Source: Mesorhizobium sp. M1B.F.Ca.ET.045.04.1.1 (GTDB lineage: Bacteria > Pseudomonadota > Alphaproteobacteria > Rhizobiales > Rhizobiaceae). From it: a stretch of DNA of 64,000 bases. The position numbers and the translations under genes are program-made. Under the pieces are notes generated by a model. That model was not told the origin of the DNA, did not search any database, and saw nothing but the letters and a program-made list of their open reading frames with translations. How positions within the stretch are numbered: the stretch's first letter is position 1; the number at the start of each line of letters is the position of its first letter. This document shows, piece by piece, positions 45,993-57,486 of this stretch. The DNA lies in NCBI RefSeq assembly GCF_003952465.1, contig NZ_CP034448.1, positions 4,999,001-5,063,000 on the forward strand, read 5' to 3'.

Positions 45993-46937
45993 TCAATCGA
46001 AAAATGCCTCGACCACGTTGCGCTTGCCGAGCATGAAGGCATCGGCGACATGCTGCAGCGGTGCCAGGTCGACGTCGGAGACGCCGGCCCGCACGATCTC
46101 GGCGAAATGCCTGTAGAGCATCGGATATTCGGCTTCCGGCTCGTCATGGACGATCTTGCCGTCGACGGCGAGCTTTGCGCCGCCGCCCGAAAGCACCATC
46201 TTGCCCTTGTCGGTCTCGGCCAGGATGTCCCAGCTCTGCGGACCGGTCTGCAGCCAGTCGAGCTCCATCGTCACCGGCAGCCCGTTCGAGGTGCGGAAGC
46301 TGACATGCGCCGCGACCGGCGACGCGCGGTTCTCGGGGAAGTCGAGCACGGCCGAGGTGATGAACATCGGCGGCAGGATGTGGGTGGCGATCGACAGCGC
46401 GTTGATGCCGGGATCGAACACGCCGAAACCGCCCGGCGCCCAGATCCATTCCTGGTTCGGGTGCCAGCGGCGCACGTCTTCCTTCCAGTTGATGGCGGCC
46501 GAGCTGATCCTGGCCGAGGCGAGGAAGGCGCGCGCGGCTTCGACCGCCGGGGCATAGCGCGAATGCCAGCTGGCGAAGAGCGAGACGCCGTTCTTCACGG
46601 CAAGCGCCTTGAGGTCCTCGACCTCGCTGACGGTTGCGCCCGGCGGCTTTTCCAGGAAGACATGCTTCCTCGCTTCGAGCGCCGTGCGCGCCGCGTCGTA
46701 ACGGAACTGCGGCGGCATGCAGAGCGAGACGGCTTCCAGGCCGGGTTCGGCCTCGAGCATCGCCTCGATCGTCGGATAGTTCGGGATGTCATCGACCTTG
46801 CCGTGGCGGCTGGCCGCGGCGGCTAGCTGGTAGTTGGCGTCCTTCGCCAGGGCGGGAAGATGCTGGTCGCGGACGATCTTTCCCACGCCGACTATGCCGA
46901 GCTTGATGGGGCCGAGCCTGGTGGGATTGCTGGTCAT
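45993..46937 (-). CDS. gal: Gfo/Idh/MocA-family dehydrogenase, D-galactose 1-dehydrogenase type
   Basis: 314 residues. Rossmann motif G-I-V-G-V-G-K-I, then the family E-K-P-P-G-A-T-V-S-E and catalytic-region H-P-N-Q-E-W-I-W ... F-D-P-G-I-N-A. It looks closely like rhizobial D-galactose 1-dehydrogenase (NAD(P)-dependent, oxidises galactose to galactonolactone); that assignment is by recall and unproven here. ATG 46937. Confidence 0.78.
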   Translation of the reverse strand: MTSNPTRLGPIKLGIVGVGKIVRDQHLPALAKDANYQLAAAASRHGKVDDIPNYPTIEAMLEAEPGLEAVSLCMPPQFRYDAARTALEARKHVFLEKPPGATVSEVEDLKALAVKNGVSLFASWHSRYAPAVEAARAFLASARISSAAINWKEDVRRWHPNQEWIWAPGGFGVFDPGINALSIATHILPPMFITSAVLDFPENRASPVAAHVSFRTSNGLPVTMELDWLQTGPQSWDILAETDKGKMVLSGGGAKLAVDGKIVHDEPEAEYPMLYRHFAEIVRAGVSDVDLAPLQHVADAFMLGKRNVVEAFFD

Positions 46938-46970
46938 GGGAACTCCGAGGATTGGAAGAGGTGGGTGTTT

Positions 46971-47076
46971 CTAAAGCATGTCTCCCGAAAGCGGGAACCG
47001 GTTTCGGGGCGAAGACATGCGCAAAATCAAAACCTAAAGCGCGCTGAGCGAAACTGAAAGATCGCGATGCGCCTTA
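46971..47076. repeat. Dispersed rhizobial intergenic repeat, copy 2
   Basis: Begins CTAAAGCATGTCTCCCGAAAG and carries GCGCAAAATCAAAACCTAAAG; ends GCGCCTTAG. Almost the same as 3265-3370, differing at a handful of bases. It lies just upstream of the gal-type gene, in its promoter region. Confidence 0.78.
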
Positions 47077-47137
47077 GGCAAGACAAAAAGGGTCCGGCAA
47101 GCCAGACGCATCGCGATCTCGCGATCGCCTTCGGGAA

Positions 47138-47419
47138 TCAGACCGGTTCGTCGAAGGTGACGATCGACACTTCGCCTTCCAGCGCGCCCTGATAAGCCGA
47201 TAGATGCGGCTCTTCGTCGGGCGCGCCCTCCATGTCGCCGATCTGGTCCAGCTCGGCTTCCGCGAATCCTTCGGCCGCGAGCGATTCGAGCGCGCGGCGC
47301 ACGGCAGAATCATCGTCGGGCGCGACCAGCATCACATGCACGCCTTCCGGCTTGCCGCCCTTGCGCCGCCAGACCCGGCCGGTGATGATGGTGACCGGAC
47401 GCTCTTCATTGTCGTTCAC
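47138..47419 (-). CDS. Small acidic protein of unknown function
   Basis: 93 residues, Asp/Glu-rich, no membrane segment or signal. Starts M-N-D-N-E-E-R-P-V-T-I-I-T-G-R-V-W-R-R-K-G-G. It is divergent from the str operon. No recognised family; the sequence has the look of a conserved rhizobial protein. Confidence 0.6.
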   Translation of the reverse strand: MNDNEERPVTIITGRVWRRKGGKPEGVHVMLVAPDDDSAVRRALESLAAEGFAEAELDQIGDMEGAPDEEPHLSAYQGALEGEVSIVTFDEPV

Positions 47420-47880
47420 GGGCTGATTCCTCCGGAAGAGGGGGTTTTGCCATTCATGCCGCCTTCTTGCACGAAGCCGGCTGAGAAGACAGCCGGAAGC
47501 CGGTCACTTTCTTCCTCGTCCTTGAAAAAAGGCGCAAGAAAATTACATGCGTTTCTCGCATGGCTGCCAAGCTCCGGATCGGGCGCAATATTTGCCGTTC
47601 CGGGGTTGACGGATAGCGACCTTGCGAGTAGAAGCCGCCCCGTCAGAACCGATGTGAGACTTGCCTTTCCGAGGCGACGCGCCTTGGAGTTTGCCTCAAA
47701 CAGGGTTCGTTTTACGAGCGAAAAGACATCTCCGGCGCGCATGAAGCGGCTTCCGCTTCCTCTGCAATTTGTTCGGGCAGGACCGCGAGACGCGGTGTGT
47801 TGCCCGAATTTGCGTATGGAAATGACGCTTTGAGCGGCCCTGACAGGGCAAGACACGGAATTGAGAGACAAGAGGGTTTA
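47420..47880 (+). promoter_or_regulatory. str operon promoter and leader region
   Basis: 461 nt with no gene. Candidate promoter TTGACG (47606-47611), 17-bp spacer, TAGAAG (47629-47634). Leader stem-loop at 47772-47808: TTCGGGCA/TGCCCGAA outside and ACCGC/GCGGT inside, ~75 nt before rpsL. Confidence 0.5.
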
Positions 47881-48252
47881 ATGCCTACCGTCAACCAGCT
47901 GATCCGCAAGCCGCGCCTGGCGCCGGTGAAGCGCAACAAGGTCCCGGCCATGCAGCAGAACCCGCAGAAGCGGGGCGTCTGCACGCGCGTCTATACCACG
48001 ACGCCGAAGAAGCCGAACTCGGCGCTGCGCAAGGTCGCCAAGATTCGCCTGACCAACGGTTTCGAAGTGATCGGCTACATCCCGGGCGAAGGCCATAACC
48101 TTCAGGAGCACTCGGTGGTCATGATCCGTGGCGGCCGCGTCAAGGATCTGCCGGGCGTCCGCTATCACATCATCCGCGGCGTGCTCGACACGCAGGGTGT
48201 GAAGAACCGCAAGCAGCGCCGTTCGAAATACGGTGCCAAGCGTCCGAAGTAA
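47881..48252 (+). CDS. rpsL: 30S ribosomal protein S12
   Basis: 123 residues. Lys 43 and Lys 88 are present (streptomycin-sensitive type), with Pro 91 and Asp 89 in the R-V-K-D-L-P loop. First gene of the str operon. Start M-P-T-V-N-Q-L at 47881; an upstream ATG 47797 would add an unlikely extension. Confidence 0.98.
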   Translation: MPTVNQLIRKPRLAPVKRNKVPAMQQNPQKRGVCTRVYTTTPKKPNSALRKVAKIRLTNGFEVIGYIPGEGHNLQEHSVVMIRGGRVKDLPGVRYHIIRGVLDTQGVKNRKQRRSKYGAKRPK

Positions 48253-48314
48253 GGGTTTCCGGCTTCGGCGCTTTTTTTGACTGCGCCGTGCCCCGAGATT
48301 GAGAGACAAGAGCC

Positions 48315-48785
48315 ATGTCCCGTCGTCACAGTGCAGAAAAGCGTGAGATCAACCCGGACCCAAAGTTCGGCGACCTGATCGTCACCAAGTTCATGAACGC
48401 CGTCATGTATGACGGCAAGAAGTCGGTTGCCGAGACGATCGTCTACGGCGCGCTGGACCAGGTCCAGGCCAAGACCAAGCAGGAGCCGGTCACCGTCTTC
48501 CATCAGGCGCTCGACAATGTCGCGCCGCATGTGGAAGTGCGCTCGCGCCGCGTCGGCGGCGCCACCTACCAGGTTCCGGTCGACGTGCGCCCCGAGCGCC
48601 GTCAGGCGCTGGCCATCCGCTGGCTGATCGCCGCCGCGCGCAACCGCAACGAGACCACCATGGTCGACCGCCTGTCCGGCGAGCTGATGGACGCGGCCAA
48701 CAACCGCGGCACCGCCGTCAAGAAGCGTGAAGACACCCATAAGATGGCGGAAGCCAACCGCGCCTTCGCGCACTACCGCTGGTAA
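48315..48785 (+). CDS. rpsG: 30S ribosomal protein S7
   Basis: 156 residues: M-S-R-R-H-S-A-E-K-R-E-I. Binds the 3' domain of 16S rRNA, and is the str-operon repressor in E. coli. ATG 48315, GAGAGACAAGAG upstream. Confidence 0.97.
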   Translation: MSRRHSAEKREINPDPKFGDLIVTKFMNAVMYDGKKSVAETIVYGALDQVQAKTKQEPVTVFHQALDNVAPHVEVRSRRVGGATYQVPVDVRPERRQALAIRWLIAAARNRNETTMVDRLSGELMDAANNRGTAVKKREDTHKMAEANRAFAHYRW

Positions 48786-48814
48786 AGCGCGAACGAGACT
48801 GAGAGGCACCTCCC

Positions 48815-50905
<2,091 letters not shown>

Positions 50906-50970
50906 CTCGAGCGGGTTGCACGAGACCTTAATTTGAGCCCCGCACGGGCAAGCAGGAATGGAGACATCAC

Positions 50971-52146
50971 ATGGCAAAAGGTAAATTCGAGCGCACCAAG
51001 CCGCATGTGAACATTGGCACGATCGGCCACGTCGATCATGGCAAGACGTCGCTGACGGCGGCGATCACGAAGTATTTTGGCGAATACAAGCGCTATGACC
51101 AGATCGACGCGGCGCCCGAAGAGAAGGCGCGCGGCATCACGATCTCGACGGCGCATGTCGAGTACGAGACGGCCAACCGTCACTATGCCCACGTCGACTG
51201 CCCCGGCCACGCCGACTATGTGAAGAACATGATCACGGGTGCCGCCCAGATGGACGGCGCGATCCTGGTGGTTTCGGCCGCCGACGGCCCGATGCCGCAG
51301 ACCCGCGAGCACATCCTCTTGGCCCGTCAGGTCGGCGTGCCCTCGATCGTGGTGTTCCTGAACAAGGTCGACCAGGTCGACGACGCCGAGCTTCTGGAGC
51401 TGGTCGAGCTCGAGGTTCGCGAGCTGTTGACCAAGAACGAGTTCCCCGGCGACGACATTCCGATCGTCAAGGGCTCGGCGCTGGCCGCGCTTGAGGACTC
51501 CAACAAGACCATCGGCGAGGACGCCATCCGCGAGCTGATGGCTCAGGTCGACGCCTACATCCCGACGCCGGTGCGTCCGCTGGACAAGCCGTTCCTGATG
51601 CCGATCGAGGACGTGTTTTCGATCTCGGGCCGCGGCACGGTGGTGACCGGCCGCGTCGAGCGCGGCGTGGTCAAGGTCGGCGAAGAGCTGGAGATCGTCG
51701 GCATCCGTCCGACGGCCAAGACGACCTGCACGGGCGTCGAGATGTTCCGCAAACTGCTCGACCAGGGCCAGGCCGGCGACAACATCGGCGCGCTGCTGCG
51801 CGGCATCGACCGCGAGGGCGTCGAGCGCGGCCAGGTTCTGGCCAAGCCGGGCTCGGTGAAGCCGCACAAGAAGTTCGTTGCCGAAGCCTACATCCTGACC
51901 AAGGACGAGGGCGGCCGTCACACGCCGTTCTTCACCAACTACCGTCCGCAGTTCTACTTCCGCACCACCGACGTGACGGGCATCGTGACGCTGCCGGCCG
52001 GCACCGAGATGGTGATGCCCGGCGACAACATCACCGTCGACGTCGAGCTGATCGTGCCGATCGCCATGGAAGAGAAGCTGCGATTCGCCATCCGTGAAGG
52101 CGGCCGCACCGTCGGTGCCGGCATCGTCGTCACCATCAAAGAGTAA
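50971..52146 (+). CDS. tuf: Elongation factor Tu, copy 2
   Basis: 391 residues, protein-identical with copy 1 at 28381-29556. In the str operon after fusA, the standard position. Difference from copy 1 is limited to silent third-position changes in the second half of the gene. ATG 50971. Confidence 0.98.
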   Translation: MAKGKFERTKPHVNIGTIGHVDHGKTSLTAAITKYFGEYKRYDQIDAAPEEKARGITISTAHVEYETANRHYAHVDCPGHADYVKNMITGAAQMDGAILVVSAADGPMPQTREHILLARQVGVPSIVVFLNKVDQVDDAELLELVELEVRELLTKNEFPGDDIPIVKGSALAALEDSNKTIGEDAIRELMAQVDAYIPTPVRPLDKPFLMPIEDVFSISGRGTVVTGRVERGVVKVGEELEIVGIRPTAKTTCTGVEMFRKLLDQGQAGDNIGALLRGIDREGVERGQVLAKPGSVKPHKKFVAEAYILTKDEGGRHTPFFTNYRPQFYFRTTDVTGIVTLPAGTEMVMPGDNITVDVELIVPIAMEEKLRFAIREGGRTVGAGIVVTIKE

Positions 52147-52211
52147 TTGGACCGAAACGATCTGTCGCGGGCGCGGGATGCCCGCGCCGCGCCAGAACAA
52201 GGAATTGACGC

Positions 52212-52520
52212 ATGAACGGACAGAATATCCGCATCCGCCTTAAGGCGTTTGACCACCGGGTGCTCGACGCCTCGACGCGCGAAATCGTGTCGACCGCCAA
52301 GCGCACCGGCGCCAACGTCCGCGGCCCCATTCCGCTGCCGACGCGGATCGAAAAGTTCACGGTCAACCGGTCGCCTCACGTCGACAAGAAGAGCCGCGAG
52401 CAGTTCGAGATGCGCACCCACAAGCGGCTGCTCGACATCGTCGATCCGACTCCGCAGACGGTCGATGCTCTGATGAAGCTCGATCTGGCCGCCGGTGTCG
52501 ACGTCGAGATCAAGCTCTAA
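52212..52520 (+). CDS. rpsJ: 30S ribosomal protein S10
   Basis: 102 residues: M-N-G-Q-N-I-R-I-R-L-K. First gene of the S10 operon; also NusE. A short GC-rich hairpin lies in the 65-nt gap after tuf (around 52166-52187). Confidence 0.98.
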   Translation: MNGQNIRIRLKAFDHRVLDASTREIVSTAKRTGANVRGPIPLPTRIEKFTVNRSPHVDKKSREQFEMRTHKRLLDIVDPTPQTVDALMKLDLAAGVDVEIKL

Positions 52521-52613
52521 GGAACAAGAGGGCGGGGCGACCCGGAACTCTGAAGGAACAAGAGGCGTGGAGGGGCGCTAGCCCCGACAGGGAACTCTAA
52601 AGGAATTGAACCG

Positions 52614-53330
52614 ATGCGTTCAGGTGTGATTGCAAAGAAGGTGGGAATGACCCGCATCTACAACGATGCCGGGGAACACGTTCCCGTCACCGTTCTCCAG
52701 ATGGAGAACTGCCAGGTCGTGGCGCAGCGCACGCAGGAGAAGAACGGCTACACCGCCGTCCAGCTCGGCGTTGGCCTTGCCAAGGTGAAGAACACGTCGA
52801 AGGCGATGCGCGGCCATTTCGCTGCCGCCTCCGTCGAGCCGAAGGCGAAGCTTGCCGAGTTCCGCGTCTCCGCCGAGAACATGATCGATGTCGGCGCCGA
52901 GCTCACCGTCGAGCACTTCGTCGCCGGCCAGAAGGTCGACGTGACGGGCACCTCGACCGGCAAGGGTTTCCAGGGCGTGATCAAGCGGCACAACATGGGT
53001 GGTGGCCGCGCCACACACGGTAACTCGGTCTCGCACCGCACGCACGGCTCGACCGGTCAGCGCCAGGACCCCGGCAAGGTGTTCAAGGGCAAGAAGATGG
53101 CCGGCCACATGGGTGACGTTCGCGTCACCACGCAGAATGTCGAGGTCGTCTCGACCGACGCCGACCGCGGCCTGATCCTGATCCGTGGCGCCGTTCCGGG
53201 CGTCAAGGGCGCCTGGATCCTGGTCCGTGATGCGGCCAAGGTCGCGCTGCCGGCCAATGCGCCGAAGCCTGCCGCGATCCGCGTTGCTGCCGCCAAGAAC
53301 GAAGCCCCGGCCACCGAGGGAGCGGAATAA
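52614..53330 (+). CDS. rplC: 50S ribosomal protein L3
   Basis: 238 residues; G-S-T-G-Q-R-Q-D-P-G-K-V-F-K-G loop reaches the peptidyl-transferase centre. Preceded by two tandem near-copies of a GGAACAAGAGG...GGAACTCTGAA leader (52521-52613), so two alternative ribosome-site blocks precede ATG 52614. Confidence 0.97.
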   Translation: MRSGVIAKKVGMTRIYNDAGEHVPVTVLQMENCQVVAQRTQEKNGYTAVQLGVGLAKVKNTSKAMRGHFAAASVEPKAKLAEFRVSAENMIDVGAELTVEHFVAGQKVDVTGTSTGKGFQGVIKRHNMGGGRATHGNSVSHRTHGSTGQRQDPGKVFKGKKMAGHMGDVRVTTQNVEVVSTDADRGLILIRGAVPGVKGAWILVRDAAKVALPANAPKPAAIRVAAAKNEAPATEGAE

Positions 53331-53950
53331 TGGACCTCAAGATTACAACGCTCGGCGGCAAGGACGCCGGCAAGGTGAAACTCTCCGAGGAGATTTTCGG
53401 CCTTGACCCGCGCGAGGACATCCTGCAGCGCGTCGTGCGCTGGCAGCTCGCCAAGAAGCAGCAGGGCACGCACAAGGCCAAGGGCCGCGCCGAGATCGCG
53501 CGCACCGGCGCCAAGATGTACAAGCAGAAGGGTACGGGCCGCGCCCGTCACCATTCGGCTCGCGCTCCGCAGTTCCGCGGCGGCGGCAAGGCGCACGGCC
53601 CGGTCGTGCGCAGCCACGAGCACGAGCTGCCGAAGAAGGTGCGCGCGCTGGGCTTGAAGCATGCTCTCTCGGCCAAGGCCAAGAGCGCCTCGTTGATCAT
53701 CGTCGACGAGCTGAAGCTGGCCGAAGCCAAGACCAAGGCGCTGGTGGCGAGCCTCGAGACGCTCGGGCTCACCAACGCCCTGGTGATCGGCGGCGCCGAG
53801 CTCGACCAGAACTTCAAGCTGGCGGCGACCAACATTCCCAACATCGACGTGCTGCCCATCCAGGGCATCAACGTCTACGACATTCTGCGCCGCGGCACGC
53901 TGGTCCTTTCCAAGGCCGCCGTCGAGGCTCTCGAGGAGCGCTTCAAATGA
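53330..53950 (+). CDS. rplD: 50S ribosomal protein L4
   Basis: 206 residues; extended loop G-K-A-H-G-P-V-V-R-S-H-E-H. Regulator of the S10 operon in E. coli. ATG overlaps rplC stop by one base (TAATG). Confidence 0.97.
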   Translation: MDLKITTLGGKDAGKVKLSEEIFGLDPREDILQRVVRWQLAKKQQGTHKAKGRAEIARTGAKMYKQKGTGRARHHSARAPQFRGGGKAHGPVVRSHEHELPKKVRALGLKHALSAKAKSASLIIVDELKLAEAKTKALVASLETLGLTNALVIGGAELDQNFKLAATNIPNIDVLPIQGINVYDILRRGTLVLSKAAVEALEERFK

Positions 53951-54240
53951 CCGACCTTCGTCACTACGACGTGATCGTCTCGCCGGCGATCACTGAAAAG
54001 TCGACCATGGCTTCCGAGCAGAACCAGGTCGTCTTCAACGTCGCCAAGAAGGCGTCGAAGCCGGAAATCAAGGCCGCCGTCGAAGCGCTCTTCGGCGTCA
54101 AGGTGATGGCCGTGAACACGCTCGTCCGCAAGGGCAAGATCAAGCGCTTCCGCGGCACGGTTGGCCGCCAGGGCGACGTCAAGAAGGCGGTTGTGACGCT
54201 GGCCGACGGCCAGTCGATCGACGTCGCGACGGGTCTCTGA
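53947..54240 (+). CDS. rplW: 50S ribosomal protein L23
   Basis: 97 residues; sits at the exit tunnel and docks SRP and trigger factor. Overlaps rplD by four bases (ATGA). Confidence 0.97.
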   Translation: MTDLRHYDVIVSPAITEKSTMASEQNQVVFNVAKKASKPEIKAAVEALFGVKVMAVNTLVRKGKIKRFRGTVGRQGDVKKAVVTLADGQSIDVATGL

Positions 54241-54262
54241 GCAAGGCCGCGAGGACAGGACA

Positions 54263-55096
54263 ATGGCACTCAAGAAATTCAACCCGGTAACGCCGAGCAC
54301 CCGCCAGCTGGTCATCGTCGACCGCTCGGGCCTCTACAAGGGCAAGCCCGTCAAGGGCCTGACCGAAGGCCTGACCAAGTCGGGCGGCCGCAACAATTAC
54401 GGCCGCATCACGGCCCGCTTCATCGGCGGCGGTCACAAGCGTTCGTACCGCATCATCGACTTCAAGCGTAAGAAGTACGACGTCGTCGGCACTGTGGAGC
54501 GTATCGAATACGATCCGAACCGCACCGCCTTCATCGCGCTGATCAAGTATGACGACGGCGAGCTGTCCTACATCTTGGCGCCGCAGCGTCTGGCCGCCGG
54601 CGACAAGATCGTGGCCGGCGAAGCGGTCGACGTGAAGCCGGGCAACGCGATGCCGCTGGCCTCCATGCCGGTCGGCACGATCGTCCACAACATCGAGCTG
54701 AAGCCGGGCAAGGGCGGCCAGGTCGCCCGTTCGGCGGGCGGTTACGCCCAGCTCGTCGGCCGCGACCAGGGCATGGCGATCCTGCGCCTGAACTCGGGCG
54801 AGCAGCGCGTCGTGCACGGCTCCTGCATGGCCACCGTCGGCGCCGTGTCGAACCCCGACCACGGCAACATCAACGACGGCAAGGCCGGCCGCACGGTGTG
54901 GCGGGGAAAACGCCCGCACAATCGCGGCGTGGCCATGAACCCGGTCGATCATCCGCACGGCGGCGGTGAAGGCCGCACCTCGGGTGGCCGTCATCCGGTT
55001 TCGCCCTGGGGCAAGCCGACCAAGGGCAAGAAGACGCGGTCCAACAAGGCGACCGACAAGTTCATCGTGCGCTCGCGCCATCAGCGCAAGAGCTAA
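54263..55096 (+). CDS. rplB: 50S ribosomal protein L2
   Basis: 277 residues; H-P-H-G-G-G-E-G-R near residue 230 is the conserved near-PTC element. C-terminus ends K-T-R-S-N-K. Confidence 0.98.
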   Translation: MALKKFNPVTPSTRQLVIVDRSGLYKGKPVKGLTEGLTKSGGRNNYGRITARFIGGGHKRSYRIIDFKRKKYDVVGTVERIEYDPNRTAFIALIKYDDGELSYILAPQRLAAGDKIVAGEAVDVKPGNAMPLASMPVGTIVHNIELKPGKGGQVARSAGGYAQLVGRDQGMAILRLNSGEQRVVHGSCMATVGAVSNPDHGNINDGKAGRTVWRGKRPHNRGVAMNPVDHPHGGGEGRTSGGRHPVSPWGKPTKGKKTRSNKATDKFIVRSRHQRKS

Positions 55097-55112
55097 GAAG
55101 AGGTAACGCCAA

Positions 55113-55391
55113 GTGACTCGTTCGATTTGGAAAGGCCCCTTCATCGACGGCTACCTTCTCAAGAAGGTGGACAAGGTTCGTGAAGGCGGTCGCAATGAGG
55201 TGATCAAGATGTGGAGCCGTCGCTCCACCATCCTGCCGCAGTTCGTCGGCTTCACCTTCGGTGTCTACAACGGCCAGAAGCATGTCCCGGTCTCGGTGAA
55301 CGAGGACATGGTCGGTCACAAGTTCGGTGAATTCGCTCCGACCCGGACCTATTACGGCCATGGTGCGGATAAGAAGGCGAAGAGGAAATAA
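55113..55391 (+). CDS. rpsS: 30S ribosomal protein S19
   Basis: 92 residues from GTG 55113 (reads M-T-R-S-I-W-K-G); S13 partner at the head. GTG start after AAGAGG. Confidence 0.97.
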   Translation: MTRSIWKGPFIDGYLLKKVDKVREGGRNEVIKMWSRRSTILPQFVGFTFGVYNGQKHVPVSVNEDMVGHKFGEFAPTRTYYGHGADKKAKRK

Positions 55392-55393
55392 TC

Positions 55394-55783
55394 ATGGGCA
55401 AGGCCAAAGCTCCGCGCAGGCTTGCTGACAACGAGGCGCGCGCCGTTCTGCGCACGATCCGTATCAGCCCGCAGAAGCTGAATCTGGTTGCCGCGCTGAT
55501 CCGCGGCAAGAAGGTCGCGACAGCGCTTTCCGACCTCGAATTCTCGGCCAAGCGGATTTCCGGCACGGTCAAGAAGACGCTGGAGTCGGCGATCGCCAAC
55601 GCGGAAAACAACCACGACCTCGATGTCGACTCGCTGATCGTATCGGAAGCCTATGTCGGCAAGTCGATCGTCATGAAGCGGTTCCACGCTCGTGGCCGTG
55701 GTCGCGCCAGCCGTATCGAAAAGCCGTTCTCGCACCTCACGATCGTCGTTCGTGAAGTCGAGGAAAAAGGGGAGGCCGCATAA
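55394..55783 (+). CDS. rplV: 50S ribosomal protein L22
   Basis: 129 residues; beta-hairpin lining the exit tunnel. Start ATG 55394, 2 nt after rpsS stop; stop overlaps rpsC start (TAATG). Confidence 0.97.
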   Translation: MGKAKAPRRLADNEARAVLRTIRISPQKLNLVAALIRGKKVATALSDLEFSAKRISGTVKKTLESAIANAENNHDLDVDSLIVSEAYVGKSIVMKRFHARGRGRASRIEKPFSHLTIVVREVEEKGEAA

Positions 55784-56505
55784 TGGGCCAGAAAGTCAAT
55801 CCGATCGGGCTGCGTCTCGGCATCAACCGCACCTGGGATTCGCGCTGGTTCGCGAACACCGGCGAATACGGCCAGCTGCTGCATGAGGACATCAAGATCC
55901 GCAAGTATCTTGAGAAGGAACTCAAGCAGGCCGCGATCTCCAAGGTCGTGATCGAGCGTCCGCACAAGAAGTGCCGCGTCACCATCCATGCCGCGCGTCC
56001 GGGCCTGATCATCGGCAAGAAGGGCGCCGACATCGAGAAGCTTCGCAAGAAGCTGATGGAGATGACGAAGTCCGAGACGCACTTGAACATCGTCGAGGTG
56101 CGTAAGCCGGAGATCGACGCCACGCTGATCGCGCAGTCGATCGCTCAGCAGCTCGAGCGCCGCATCGCGTTCCGCCGCGCCATGAAGCGGGCCGTTCAGT
56201 CGGCTATGCGTCTCGGCGCCGAAGGTATCCGCATCAACTGCGGCGGCCGTCTCGGCGGCGCCGAGATCGCGCGCATGGAGTGGTACCGCGAAGGCCGCGT
56301 GCCGCTGCACACGCTGCGCGCCGATGTCGACTACGGCACGGCCGAGGCGCAAACGGCGTACGGCATCTGCGGCGTCAAGGTGTGGGTGTTCAAGGGCGAG
56401 ATCCTCGAGCACGACCCGATGGCATCGGAGCGTCGCGCGACGGAAGGCGATCATGGCGGTCAGGCCGGCGAGCGCGAGCGCGGTCGTCGTCGCGAGAACG
56501 CCTGA
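55783..56505 (+). CDS. rpsC: 30S ribosomal protein S3
   Basis: 240 residues; KH domain with I-I-G-K-K-G-A-D-I-E-K. C-terminus basic (R-R-E-N-A). Confidence 0.97.
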   Translation: MGQKVNPIGLRLGINRTWDSRWFANTGEYGQLLHEDIKIRKYLEKELKQAAISKVVIERPHKKCRVTIHAARPGLIIGKKGADIEKLRKKLMEMTKSETHLNIVEVRKPEIDATLIAQSIAQQLERRIAFRRAMKRAVQSAMRLGAEGIRINCGGRLGGAEIARMEWYREGRVPLHTLRADVDYGTAEAQTAYGICGVKVWVFKGEILEHDPMASERRATEGDHGGQAGERERGRRRENA

Positions 56506-56532
56506 GACATTTGAGAATTTGGAGTTAGGACG

Positions 56533-56946
56533 ATGCTGCAGCCAAAGCGCACAAAGTTCCGCAAGCAGTTCAAGGGCCGTATCCACGGTACCGCCAAGGG
56601 CGGCACCAACCTGGATTTCGGCGGTTTCGGGCTGAAGGCGCTTGAGCCGAACCGCGTCACCGCGCGCGAGATCGAGGCGGCCCGCCGCGCGATCACCCGC
56701 GAGATGAAGCGCGCCGGCCGCGTCTGGATCCGGGTGTTCCCGGATCTGCCGGTCACCTCGAAGCCGACCGAAGTGCGTATGGGTAAGGGCAAGGGCGCCG
56801 TCGACTACTGGGCGGCGCGCGTCAAGCCTGGCCGCATCATGTTCGAGATCGACGGCGTCAGCGAGGAGACCGCGCGTGAAGCGCTGCGCCTCGGCGCCGC
56901 CAAGCTCTCGGTCAAGACGCGCTTCGTGCAGCGCATCGCAGAATAA
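56533..56946 (+). CDS. rplP: 50S ribosomal protein L16
   Basis: 137 residues: M-L-Q-P-K-R-T-K; with M-G-K-G-K-G-A-V-D-Y-W. Binds A-site region. Confidence 0.97.
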   Translation: MLQPKRTKFRKQFKGRIHGTAKGGTNLDFGGFGLKALEPNRVTAREIEAARRAITREMKRAGRVWIRVFPDLPVTSKPTEVRMGKGKGAVDYWAARVKPGRIMFEIDGVSEETAREALRLGAAKLSVKTRFVQRIAE

Positions 56947-56958
56947 GGACAGGCGATC

Positions 56959-57159
56959 ATGAAAGCCGAAGACATCCGGACCAAGACCCAGGATCAGCTG
57001 ACCGACGACCTGGCCAGCCTGAAGAAGGAGCAGTTCAACCTGCGCTTCCAGAAGGCCACCGGTCAGCTCGAGAAGACCGCGCGCGTGAAGCAGGTCCGCA
57101 GGGACATCGCGCGCATCAAGACCATCGCCGCGGAAAAAGCCGCGGCCAAGAAGGGTTAA
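56959..57159 (+). CDS. rpmC: 50S ribosomal protein L29
   Basis: 66 residues, two-helix bundle at the tunnel exit; 4-nt gap before rpsQ. Confidence 0.96.
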   Translation: MKAEDIRTKTQDQLTDDLASLKKEQFNLRFQKATGQLEKTARVKQVRRDIARIKTIAAEKAAAKKG

Positions 57160-57163
57160 GACC

Positions 57164-57403
57164 ATGCCAAAGCGCATTTTGCAGGGCACCGTCGTCAGCG
57201 ACAAGAACGAGAAGACGGTTGTCGTCAAGGTCGAGCGGCGCTTCACGCATCCCGTGATGAAGAAGACCGTGCGCATGACCAAGAAGTACAAGGCGCACGA
57301 CGAGAACAACGCCCACAAGGTCGGCGACCAGGTGTTCATCCAGGAATCGAAGCCGATTTCCAAGGACAAGCGCTGGGTCGTCGTCACTTCGGATCAGGCT
57401 TGA
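57164..57403 (+). CDS. rpsQ: 30S ribosomal protein S17
   Basis: 79 residues, OB-fold; M-P-K-R-I-L-Q-G-T-V-V-S-D-K. Confidence 0.97.
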   Translation: MPKRILQGTVVSDKNEKTVVVKVERRFTHPVMKKTVRMTKKYKAHDENNAHKVGDQVFIQESKPISKDKRWVVVTSDQA

Positions 57404-57486
57404 TCCGGGCGAACGAAAACGAATTTTGGACAGACCGGGGAGGGGCTTCGAGCCTGTCCCGTTAGAAAAGAAGAAGGCGGCCAGTC

